Assembly: GCA_964489425.1 (NCBI GenBank)
Contig: CAZAYP010000086.1
Location: 1 to 19,427, forward strand
Direction: 5' to 3'
From: CAZAYP01 sp964489425 [NCBI: uncultured Verrucomicrobiota bacterium]
GTDB lineage: Bacteria > Verrucomicrobiota > Kiritimatiellia > RZYC01
DNA length: 19,427 bases
This document shows positions 6,148 to 12,205 of this stretch, piece by piece. The stretch's first letter is position 1, and every line of letters starts with the position of its first letter. The notes below the pieces were generated by a model. The model ran no database searches and was not told the origin of the DNA. It saw only the letters and a list, made by a program, of their open reading frames with translations. A program made the translations under genes and the position numbers.

Positions 6148-6635
6148 AAGCCCACCATGGCGCGGATTTGTTTTTCGTATTCGTTGCCGAACGGATCGCC
6201 GGCGTCCATTAGCCGGGCCAGCGCGACCAGCAGGTAGGGGGGGTATGCCAACGGATAATCTTCCGTGCCGTAGTGCTGGCCATAACAATTCATGGCTTGC
6301 AGCGCCAGGGCTGCCAGGCGCGCGGCTGTATCGGCTGGGGTGGCGGATTCGGTAAGCACGGAAACGAACCACCCCGCTCCATATTGGTCATCGTATTTGC
6401 GGGCCACGGCACGAACGAAGGCGGCGTCGGTGCGCTCGCTTTCCTGGTCGGGCGGATTTAACACGGCCAGGGCCATGGCGTCGGCGGCGGCTTGTTCGGC
6501 CAAGGCTTCGCGCTCGGCTTCGATTTTAAGCCATTCGGCCGCGCTCTCGGCCGTTGCCGGCGTTGGAGTTCGAGGCGTTATCTTGGCCAACTCTCGCGCA
6601 ATGGCGGCCCATTCTTTCTTACTTTGCTGCCTCAT
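6144..6635 (-). CDS. Hypothetical element protein (163 aa)
   Basis: Not recognised. A charged, helical N-terminus (about 1-60, rich in Ala/Glu) is followed by FVRAVARKYDDQYGAGWFVS (about 73-92) and a helical C-terminus with aromatic residues (MNCYGQHYGTEDYPLAYPPY, about 114-133). No signal peptide or membrane segment is visible. It is the second gene of the leftward operon, with ATGA overlaps at both ends, so it is expressed with the XRE and AlpA-like regulators. A regulatory or structural role cannot be told apart. Confidence 0.7.
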   Translation of the reverse strand: MRQQSKKEWAAIARELAKITPRTPTPATAESAAEWLKIEAEREALAEQAAADAMALAVLNPPDQESERTDAAFVRAVARKYDDQYGAGWFVSVLTESATPADTAARLAALALQAMNCYGQHYGTEDYPLAYPPYLLVALARLMDAGDPFGNEYEKQIRAMVGL

Positions 6636-6844
6636 TTGCCGCCCCCTTTCGTGGCCAATTCTGGGAACAGCGCGGCCGGCGTGGTGCCCAGGGCGCGCGC
6701 CAGCCGGACGGCTTCATCGGGCTTTGGGTGGCTCCGTTTCCTCTCGAAGCTGTATAACCTCATTTCGTGAATCTCGCTTTTCTCACCCAGGGCCAAGGCG
6801 CTCAGGCCGGCCCGCTCCCGTGCTTCTCTCAACTTCGACTTCAT
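6632..6844 (-). CDS. XRE-family (Cro/CI-like) regulator
   Basis: This 70-aa protein is essentially a single HTH_3 domain (residues 3-60): LREARERAGLSALALGEKSE for helices 1-2, IHEMRLYSFERKRSHPKPD for the recognition region, and AVRLARALGTTPAALF for helices 4-5. It has no peptidase or oligomerisation domain, so it resembles Cro or a minimal repressor. A perfect AAGGAGG lies seven bases before ATG. It is first in the leftward operon and is divergent from the HTH gene at 6913 across a 68-bp gap, the usual place for a lysis/lysogeny-type switch. It probably controls both directions from that gap. Confidence 0.88.
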   Translation of the reverse strand: MKSKLREARERAGLSALALGEKSEIHEMRLYSFERKRSHPKPDEAVRLARALGTTPAALFPELATKGGGK

Positions 6845-6912
6845 TTTTATGCCTCCTTGTGGTTGTTGTTGTTTAACTTCACTAGATGGGCGGTGTATCT
6901 TTTATGTCCTAA
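6845..6912. promoter_or_regulatory. Divergent control region of the element
   Basis: These 68 bp separate the XRE gene from the rightward HTH gene and must hold both promoters. A candidate rightward -10 is TATCTT (6896-6901), which would start transcription a few bases before the GTG at 6913. A short dyad AGAT/ATCT (6884-6887 and 6897-6900) could be an operator half-site pair, but it is weak. Confidence 0.45.
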
Positions 6913-7908
6913 GTGAAAACGCTCTCGACAAGGGAAATGGCGGCGGCCCTCGGGACGACAACCCGCAACATACGGCGCATGGTGGCGGCCGGGCAGCTTG
7001 TCCCGGTGCCGGGCACAGGCGGACAGGGGCGGCCAGCGCGATTTAGCGCGGCGGCGGTGCAAGCGGCGGATGTTGCGGGCGCATTCGCGCGCGCGGTGGC
7101 GGCTTTCAGGCAAGGCGCGCTTCCGGCTCAGGCGCTCGATTGCTTCCTGCCGTGGTACGAAGCGCGCGACGGTTCGGGCCGGCTTTATCGGGCGCACCAT
7201 CGGAATGACTTAACCCGCATATTCCCGGCCACCACGCCGGCGGATGCGACGGCCGCCAGAATTGCGGGCGGGTTAAGCCAGGCCGAAGTGCGCTATCTAC
7301 TGGCGGCCCTTTGCGCGGCGGCCCACCCTCAGGCGGCCCGATACAACGCCCCACCAGCTACGCGGGCCCAGGTGATTCGGCCCAGGGCGGGCGGCCCCGT
7401 GCCCTGGCGGGTGCGGTGGCTTGCTCGCATGGATTTTGAAGTCTGGCCACGGGTGCTTGCGTTAATCAAGGCGCGCCCCCATGCCGAAAAGCGTTCCGTT
7501 TCTGATTCGGCGTTGCTCGATTATATGGCAACTTGCACAGGCCGCGTACCCCGGCGCTATAAAGGGCAACTTGCGCTTGCAAAGCAGGCTTCAGCTATCG
7601 CCAGGGCGGCGGGGGCGTCTCGGTCTGATATTCAGAGATATGCCCGCGCGCGTATGGCAAGCGTGGCGCGGGCGGTTGGAGTTCCGGCCCCGGCAGCGGT
7701 TGCGCGGGTGCTTTGCGTACAGCGGGCCCAGGGGGCGCGGCTATGGCGCGGCATTCGGGGCAAGCTGGCGGTGGCGGATTTGACGTGGCTTGAAGATTTG
7801 TTCAACAAGTCGCCCAGGGCGGCCCCGCCAGTACCGGCCCCATTATGGGAAATTACGGTTGGCGGGCAGACGTTCAAGGCGCTTGTGCGACACGTCACGC
7901 GCAGTTAA
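6913..7908 (+). CDS. HTH protein of unknown function (331 aa), divergent to XRE
   Basis: The N-terminus is a clear MerR/HTH_17-like DNA-binding motif (residues 4-48: LSTREMAAALGTTTRNIRRM, a GQL turn, then GRPARFSAAAVQAA). The other 280 residues are Ala/Arg-rich and helical and were not recognised. A basic, aromatic patch (WRVRWLARMDFEVWPRV, about 163-179) is reminiscent of the N-terminal part of some transposases and replication proteins, but no catalytic motif is seen. The start is GTG at 6913: an in-frame stop lies directly upstream and starting later would cut the HTH. No Shine-Dalgarno is visible. The gene is the only one of the element read rightward; its stop overlaps the convergent zinc-ribbon gene by three bases. 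It may be a regulator or an initiator. Confidence 0.7.
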   Translation: MKTLSTREMAAALGTTTRNIRRMVAAGQLVPVPGTGGQGRPARFSAAAVQAADVAGAFARAVAAFRQGALPAQALDCFLPWYEARDGSGRLYRAHHRNDLTRIFPATTPADATAARIAGGLSQAEVRYLLAALCAAAHPQAARYNAPPATRAQVIRPRAGGPVPWRVRWLARMDFEVWPRVLALIKARPHAEKRSVSDSALLDYMATCTGRVPRRYKGQLALAKQASAIARAAGASRSDIQRYARARMASVARAVGVPAPAAVARVLCVQRAQGARLWRGIRGKLAVADLTWLEDLFNKSPRAAPPVPAPLWEITVGGQTFKALVRHVTRS

Positions 7909-8123
7909 TTAGCCGGCGGTTCCCGGTTCGCCGTGGCCTTCAGGATAACGGCGAATGCGGCCGAATCAGGGCGCGGGCGCGGGGGCCGGCCCATAGGCTT
8001 GGGCGGCTTGGGGTGCTGGGCGGTCCATGCAGCTTGCCGGCAGGCGTTGGAGCAGTAGCGCGCGCGGCTCGGCCGGGCGGCCTTGTAGGGTTTCCCGCAT
8101 TGCTGACAACTCACGGTTTGCAT
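7905..8123 (-). CDS. Small zinc-ribbon protein (72 aa)
   Basis: Four cysteines in CxxC and CxxxC arrangement (C6, C9, C24, C28) with YCSNACRQAAW form the compact zinc ribbon common in small phage and mobile-element proteins. The remainder is Pro/Arg-rich. No Shine-Dalgarno precedes the ATG. Instead a strong promoter ends six bases upstream, so the mRNA should be leaderless. The stop overlaps the convergent 331-aa gene. The function is unknown; nucleic-acid binding is likely from the fold. Confidence 0.75.
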   Translation of the reverse strand: MQTVSCQQCGKPYKAARPSRARYCSNACRQAAWTAQHPKPPKPMGRPPRPRPDSAAFAVILKATANREPPAN

Positions 8124-8129
8124 GGTGGC

Positions 8130-8157
8130 ATAATACCCCGGCGCGCGCGGTTGTCAA
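8130..8157 (-). promoter_or_regulatory. Promoter of the zinc-ribbon gene, leaderless
   Basis: On the minus strand a perfect TTGACA (8157-8152) is followed by a 16-bp GC-rich spacer and TATTAT (8135-8130, 5 of 6). Six bases separate the -10 from the ATG at 8123, so transcription should begin at or next to the A of the start codon. Confidence 0.7.
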
Positions 8158-8190
8158 GCGTTAGCGTTAGTTGACATAATGGATATTATG
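8158..8190. promoter_or_regulatory. Hexamer repeat and dyad upstream of the promoter
   Basis: A tandem GCGTTA pair (8158-8169) touches the -35 box. Beyond it lies a perfect dyad, CATAAT (8175-8180), GGAT, ATTATG (8185-8190). A plus-strand TTGACA (8171-8176) overlaps the dyad but has no -10 at proper spacing. The layout suggests a regulator-binding region for the zinc-ribbon promoter, between it and the integrase stop. Confidence 0.45.
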
Positions 8191-8211
8191 CGACGTTGTT
8201 TCATTTCTGGC

Positions 8212-9489
8212 CTACTCAATCAAGGCGTTTAGGGCCCGGCGCATGGCGGCGGCGGTGCCCAGTTTGACGATCCCCCGCAACTCTTTAGCTGCCCATTCTG
8301 GCAGCGGGTCGCGCGCGGGCAGGGCAGGCGCAGGCCCCAGGACGGCAGGCAGGGCCAGCGCCGTTTGCCGGGCGGTGGCTTCGGAAATGGAAACATATTT
8401 ATCCGTCATCATCGGCGAACCGTGGCCAACGCTTTTCATTAGGACGGCTTGCGGCGTGCCGGCTTGGGCGTGCATGGATACAAAACTGTGCCGCAAGCTA
8501 TGGTATCCGGCAATAACAACGGCACGTTTCTTCGTGCCCGGCCCGGTGCCCGGTTTCAGGGTTGGTATGCCGCATTTCTCAAGGTGGGCTTGAATGTTTC
8601 GGGATAGCTGGGGTTCGCAGCGATCATACATGGCGGCCATTTGTGGCATCAAGCAGGGCCCTTGCCGGGGCAGGGCGGCCAGGTGGCTACCCAGTATCGG
8701 CGGAATGCCCAGGACTACCGCCTTGCCAGTTCTTGCCGTCTTGCGGGGCACACGGCGGATGATTGCCCGCGTCAAATCGACTTCGCCCCATTGCAGGTTG
8801 GCGGCATCACCCAGCCGCAGCCCGCTGAACGTGCCAAGCATGAACAGCGTTTTCATTTCGCCCTCGGCCGTTTCAATAACGGTTTTCAACTCCTCGATTG
8901 TCAGAGGGCGCTTGCTTTCGGGTAACTGCGGCCGGCGGGCAATATCCTGAAATGGATTGCCGGCCAGCTTGGCAGGCTTGGCCAGTACACGGAAAAAAGT
9001 TTTCAGGAAGCGGGCAAACTTGTTTATGCGGTTGCCCGACAGGCCCCGCTTGGCCATGGCGCGAACGAATGCGGCGGCATCCTCGGCCGCGATTTCCCGC
9101 AAGGATGATGCGCTCGGTTTGTGCTCGGCCAGCCAGGCGGAAAAGATGTTCCAATGGCTTTCATAGTCGCCAAGGGTGCGGGCCCCCGATTGCGGCCGCG
9201 TCTCGCTTTCGACGTAGGCGCGCCAAGCGGCCAGGATGGAAAGCGGCGGGTGGGCCTCATCGGTCAGGCGGGTGGCTTCGGCTTTTGCGGCGTCCAGGCG
9301 GATGGCCACGGCTTGCAGGGCCTCAACTTTATCGGCCACCCGGTAAGGGGCCATAATCTTTTCCCGCTCGGCCTCGGCTTTATCTTTATCGCGGATGCCC
9401 AAGGCGCGAACAACACGCTTGCCCTCCACAACGTACTGCAAATAGTAAGAGCTCCCCCGCAAAAACAAATGCCCGGTGCGGTGCTTCAT
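8212..9489 (-). CDS. int: Tyrosine recombinase (phage-type integrase)
   Basis: This 425-aa protein has a SAM-like core-binding domain (about 80-175) and a catalytic domain (about 190-380). All catalytic residues are visible: R225 in FSGLRLGDAANL, K250 in VPRKTARTGK, H330 and R333 in GYHSLRHSF, H356 in SVGHGSPMM and nucleophile Y365 in TDKYVSIS. The N-terminal segment (1-60) is the likely arm-type DNA-binding part. Length is normal and the enzyme should be active. It should insert and, with a directionality factor, excise the element at tRNA-Leu. The start is supported by AGAGG six bases upstream. Six CCGACA-type repeats lie between the gene and the attachment site, so its expression may be controlled by whatever binds them. 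A C-terminal extension of about 40 residues after residue 385 is unusual but not rare. Confidence 0.95.
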   Translation of the reverse strand: MKHRTGHLFLRGSSYYLQYVVEGKRVVRALGIRDKDKAEAEREKIMAPYRVADKVEALQAVAIRLDAAKAEATRLTDEAHPPLSILAAWRAYVESETRPQSGARTLGDYESHWNIFSAWLAEHKPSASSLREIAAEDAAAFVRAMAKRGLSGNRINKFARFLKTFFRVLAKPAKLAGNPFQDIARRPQLPESKRPLTIEELKTVIETAEGEMKTLFMLGTFSGLRLGDAANLQWGEVDLTRAIIRRVPRKTARTGKAVVLGIPPILGSHLAALPRQGPCLMPQMAAMYDRCEPQLSRNIQAHLEKCGIPTLKPGTGPGTKKRAVVIAGYHSLRHSFVSMHAQAGTPQAVLMKSVGHGSPMMTDKYVSISEATARQTALALPAVLGPAPALPARDPLPEWAAKELRGIVKLGTAAAMRRALNALIE

Positions 9490-9503
9490 GGCGTGCCTCT
9501 TGG

Positions 9504-9528
9504 TTTGTCGGTTTGTCGGTTTTGTCGG
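9504..9528 (-). repeat. Right iteron cluster C, 3 units
   Basis: TGTCGG (minus strand CCGACA) occurs at 9506, 9514 and 9523, giving an 8- then 9-bp period. The cluster lies directly upstream of the integrase Shine-Dalgarno, in inverted orientation to the clusters at the left end. Confidence 0.75.
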
Positions 9529-9578
9529 GCGGGTGGGCGGCTAAACTGACCTGCCGGCCCCGGCCCCCGCATGGTGGA

Positions 9579-9602
9579 TTGTCGGTTTGTCGGGTTTGTC
9601 GG
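9579..9602 (-). repeat. Right iteron cluster D, 3 units
   Basis: TGTCGG occurs at 9580, 9588 and 9597, the same 8-9 spacing as cluster C. Thus each element end has two clusters of three. Confidence 0.75.
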
Positions 9603-9697
9603 TAGGGCATGCCCGCAAAGGTGGCTAGAATAGGTGATATAGCGTGTTACCAACTGTCTATTATTATTACTAACCGTTACCATGGGGGGCTAGTAAC

Positions 9698-9716
9698 GCA
9701 TACAGAAAGCATACAG
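9698..9716 (+). repeat. Right pair of GCATACAG sites
   Basis: GCATACAG occurs at 9698-9705 and 9709-9716, 11 bp apart, matching the left pair in sequence, spacing and orientation. These are likely arm-type sites for the integrase. Confidence 0.6.
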
Positions 9717-9753
9717 TCAACAATAAAAGCCAATAAAGCGTGGATAAATAATA

Positions 9754-9805
9754 GATTTTAAGTCCGTTGCGTCTGCCATTCCGCCACCCGGGCTAAAGCC
9801 TTAAT
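9754..9805. repeat. Right attachment-site repeat (52 bp)
   Basis: Identical to 1645-1696. It contains only the 5' half of tRNA-Leu (anticodon loop to 5' end) plus 12 bp upstream, so it does not encode a complete tRNA. It marks the right junction of the element. Confidence 0.9.
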
Positions 9806-9965
9806 CATCAGGCGCAATGCATTTCGGAAAAGCATGTTGCAAAAGCTGTCTGGCTGCTGTCTGCGTTTCCCCGTTCATGCCTCGCATCATACCCGCCTGC
9901 CGTGCGGGTGTTCAAGGTGCTTTTAAGGCCGGCCCCTAACGACAAGGCCGACATTGCCGACAAGC
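9806..9965. mobile_element. Diverged second copy of the element's left end
   Basis: Beyond the right att repeat the sequence aligns with the inside of the left end. 9806-9845 matches 1697-1736, and about 9850-9930 matches about 1853-1930 (for example GTTCATGCC at both, TGTTCAAGG at both). The copy lacks about 110 bp that include the GCATACA pair. It ends in its own triplet of GACA repeats at 9939, 9948 and 9957. This looks like the leftover left end of an earlier, related element in the same tRNA. The alternative is that the element's left end was copied from the host tRNA upstream region. Confidence 0.6.
9939..9965 (+). repeat. Outer iteron cluster E, 3 x 9 bp
   Basis: ACGACAAGG, CCGACATTG and CCGACAAGC start at 9939, 9948 and 9957 (period 9), in the orientation of left cluster A and in the same context. 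The first unit is degenerate. The cluster lies outside the att repeat. Confidence 0.65.
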
Positions 9966-10072
9966 CCCAAACGCTAACTTTCCCAAAGCCTGCGCCGGAG
10001 CTTCAAGGCGGATGAACTCCGGACGTAAAACCATGGCCCCTGTTTCATGTTCCACCAGCAAACGCACAGAAG
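9966..10072. other. Gap between element remnant and beta-helix gene
   Basis: No gene is seen. An imperfect inverted repeat CCGGAG/CTCCGG (9995-10000 and 10017-10022) is present, without a U-tract. Confidence 0.4.
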
Positions 10073-10101
10073 TTGACATCTCTCCCTCTGTCTCTCACTA
10101 T
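10073..10101 (+). promoter_or_regulatory. Putative promoter of the secreted-protein operon
   Basis: TTGACA (10073-10078, perfect) is followed after 17 bp by CACTAT (10096-10101, 3 of 6). Transcription would begin near 10108, leaving a leader of only a few bases before ATG 10115. Confidence 0.35.
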
Positions 10102-10114
10102 TGCCACCAAGAAC

Positions 10115-12205
10115 ATGGATAACCTGCTCAAGACTGCGGTTGTGTTGATCGTGCTTTTGGCCCAGCCCCCCATCCGCGCAGCGGAGTTCTGGGTTTCTCC
10201 GGTCGGAAGCGACACCAACCAGGGAACCGTCACCGCGCCTTTCCAGACGTTGGCGCGGGCGCGGGATGCCGTGCGGGAAGCGGCCCAACCGGCCGTCGAA
10301 GACATGGCCGTGAACCTGTTCGGCGGGGTGTATCGGCTCGCGGAACCGCTGGAGTTGGATCAACGCGATTCAGGCAGCGGGGGTCAATGCGTGACTTGGC
10401 GGGCGGTCCCCGGGGCGCGCCCGGTTGTTTGCGGGTCGATCCAGGTGACAAACTGGCAGCCGCATGCGGAAATCACGAACGTCTACTATGCGCATGTCAG
10501 CCCCGGCACCAAAGCGCGTCAACTCTTCGTCAACGGAGAACGGGCCACCAGGGCCAGGACCACCAATTATCCCGCGAGTTTCCTGCCGACCGAGCACCAG
10601 GGGATCCTCTACGCGGTGACGCCGTACAACGATCCCGCGTGGGCCGATCCAGCGCATTGGCACAATCCGGCCGAGGTCGATGCGGTCATTGTCACGCAGT
10701 GGAAGATGATGATTTGCGGGGTCCAGTCCGTGGTGGTTACCGGGGCCTTGACCGGACGGCTGGTCATGCGCGAGCCGGCCTGGGCGAACGCCAACTGCTT
10801 CTACCAGGCCGACCCGTTCCAGACCAACCAGTTCGGCCCCGGCATCTGGAGCTTCTGGCAGGTGACGCGGTTCGAGAACAGCCTCTCTTTCCTCGATCGG
10901 CCCGGCGAGTGGGTCATGGATTCGGCCGGCGCGAAAGTCTATTACATGCCCCGGCCGGGCGAAGACCTGACCTTGGCCGAGGTGGAGTTGCCGGTGGTCG
11001 AAACCCTGGTCTCCGGAACCGGCGCGCCCGGCGACCCGATCGCCAACCTGCGTTTTGAGGGGTTGACGTTCCGTTATGCCACCTGGCTGCGGCCCGGCGG
11101 GGACGAAGGCTACGTCGCGGATCAAAGCGGCGTGTACCTGGTGGGTACCAACCAGCCCAACCTGATTGGTCACATCCAGCCCAACACGCCGGACGCGCCC
11201 GACCGCCTTGCCCGCACTCCCGGCAATGTCCGTTTCCGCTACGCCCGCAACATCGTGTTTGCCAGCAACGTGTTTGAGCGGCTGGGCGGGGTGGCGCTCG
11301 ATTTCGACACCGGCAGCCAGAGCAACCTCGTCCAGGACAACCGCTTCACCGACATATCAAGCGCAGCCATTCAAATCGGCGGTGTCATGGAGATCGACCA
11401 CCACCCGCCCACCTTGGATCAGCTCACGTCCGACAACACGGTTCTGAACAACCGGATCGAAAAGACCGGCCGCGATTACGTTGACACGGCGGCGATCTTC
11501 GCGGGTTTCACCGCGCGCACTACCATTCGCAACAACACGATCTCCAACGTGCCCTGGAGCGGGATTGCCCTCGGCTGGGGCTGGGGGCTCCTCGACCCGG
11601 GCAGCTATCCAGGAGTGCCGGGCGCCGAGTCGGGCCAGTGGGGCATGTACCTGACGCCGTCCGCCACCCGGCAAAACAAGATTCTCAACAACCGGATCGA
11701 GCATTTTCTCGAGGAAGTCTGGGACGGCGGGGCGGTCTACACCACCGGGTTCCAAGGCGATTCGGCCGCCAACGGCACGCTCATCGCCGGCAACGTGGCC
11801 ACCGGCAAACGTCCGGCCGGCGGCGGCAACATCTTCTACACCGACGGCGGCTCCCGCTACGTCGCGCTGATCAACAACGTTGCCTTCACCAATCAAATCG
11901 GCCAAGTGTATCTGGGCGAGCCGCCCAACACGAATGCGCCGCTGCCCTATTCCAGCCTGCCCAGCCTGCTGAACGGCCTGCCCTATGGCGCGGACATCGG
12001 CGGTTGCCGCACGTACGGCGACATTGATTACACCCGCAATTTCTGGCTGCACGACAACTTCTACACTATCTGCCCCTACACGGATACGAACGGGGTCGCC
12101 CATCCCACCCGCCTGGTTTACCGCGACAACAGCATCATCGCCGCGCTCGATTCGGTTGCCGCGTTCATCCTCAGAAACGCGGGCTGCCAGGGAGGCCCGC
12201 CATGA
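10115..12205 (+). CDS. Secreted right-handed parallel beta-helix protein
   Basis: This 696-aa protein has a signal peptide (MDNLLKTAVVLIVLLAQ, cleavage probably after PPIRAA). After it comes EFWVSPVGSDTNQGTVTAPF, the standard opening of secreted beta-helix (pectate-lyase-like) proteins. A middle beta-sandwich-like region leads into helix coils (about 310-660) with repeated short Asn-rich turns such as NTVLNNRIEKTG, TIRNNTISNVPWSG and NKILNNRIEHF. Such proteins bind or cleave polysaccharides, but no catalytic triad can be assigned with confidence. The start at 10115 is preferred over an in-frame TTG at 10073 because it begins the signal peptide. No C-terminal sorting signal is visible. The stop overlaps the next ATG (ATGA at 12202-12205), so the two genes are co-translated. 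Confidence 0.85.
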   Translation: MDNLLKTAVVLIVLLAQPPIRAAEFWVSPVGSDTNQGTVTAPFQTLARARDAVREAAQPAVEDMAVNLFGGVYRLAEPLELDQRDSGSGGQCVTWRAVPGARPVVCGSIQVTNWQPHAEITNVYYAHVSPGTKARQLFVNGERATRARTTNYPASFLPTEHQGILYAVTPYNDPAWADPAHWHNPAEVDAVIVTQWKMMICGVQSVVVTGALTGRLVMREPAWANANCFYQADPFQTNQFGPGIWSFWQVTRFENSLSFLDRPGEWVMDSAGAKVYYMPRPGEDLTLAEVELPVVETLVSGTGAPGDPIANLRFEGLTFRYATWLRPGGDEGYVADQSGVYLVGTNQPNLIGHIQPNTPDAPDRLARTPGNVRFRYARNIVFASNVFERLGGVALDFDTGSQSNLVQDNRFTDISSAAIQIGGVMEIDHHPPTLDQLTSDNTVLNNRIEKTGRDYVDTAAIFAGFTARTTIRNNTISNVPWSGIALGWGWGLLDPGSYPGVPGAESGQWGMYLTPSATRQNKILNNRIEHFLEEVWDGGAVYTTGFQGDSAANGTLIAGNVATGKRPAGGGNIFYTDGGSRYVALINNVAFTNQIGQVYLGEPPNTNAPLPYSSLPSLLNGLPYGADIGGCRTYGDIDYTRNFWLHDNFYTICPYTDTNGVAHPTRLVYRDNSIIAALDSVAAFILRNAGCQGGPP

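Larger units (their letters stand above)
9490..9753. other. Right terminal region of the element (no gene)
   Basis: This is the upstream region of int and the right attP arm. The part near int has two triplets of TTTGTCGG repeats. The part near the att repeat is AT-rich and holds two GTTACCA motifs (9646-9652 and 9676-9682), a dyad CGTTAC/GTAACG (9675-9680 and 9693-9698) and a GCATACAG pair. No coding sequence is supported. Confidence 0.7.
1645..9805. mobile_element. 8.1-kb integrative element, PICI-like phage satellite
   Basis: The element is bounded by a perfect 52-bp repeat of the tRNA-Leu 5' half. Gene order from the right end: tyrosine recombinase, zinc-ribbon protein, rightward HTH protein, then a divergent leftward operon of XRE repressor, 163-aa unknown, AlpA/Xis-like HTH, PrimPol-DUF3987, three small unknowns and a TerS-like small terminase. 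There is no large terminase, portal, capsid or tail gene. Known PICIs (SaPIs and their Gram-negative relatives) share this set: integrase, divergent regulators, AlpA, primase/replication protein and small terminase. The satellite interpretation is inference. Alternatives are a degraded prophage or a self-replicating integrative element, but the operon looks intact, with ATGA overlaps and no broken genes. Confidence 0.7.

Noticed and set aside
6148-6372. N-terminal extension of the AlpA-like gene to 6372
   Set aside because: The extra 75 residues lie in another frame of the 163-aa gene and have no domain; the ATGA overlap at 6147 fits the operon pattern.
9754-9792. A second tRNA-Leu gene
   Set aside because: Only the 5' half (to the anticodon loop) is present. 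The sequence to its left is AT-rich and unrelated to a tRNA 3' half, so this is an attachment-site copy.
11357-12103. A 248-codon minus-strand frame inside the beta-helix gene
   Set aside because: It is a shadow of a GC-rich gene; the plus strand carries a signal peptide and beta-helix repeats.
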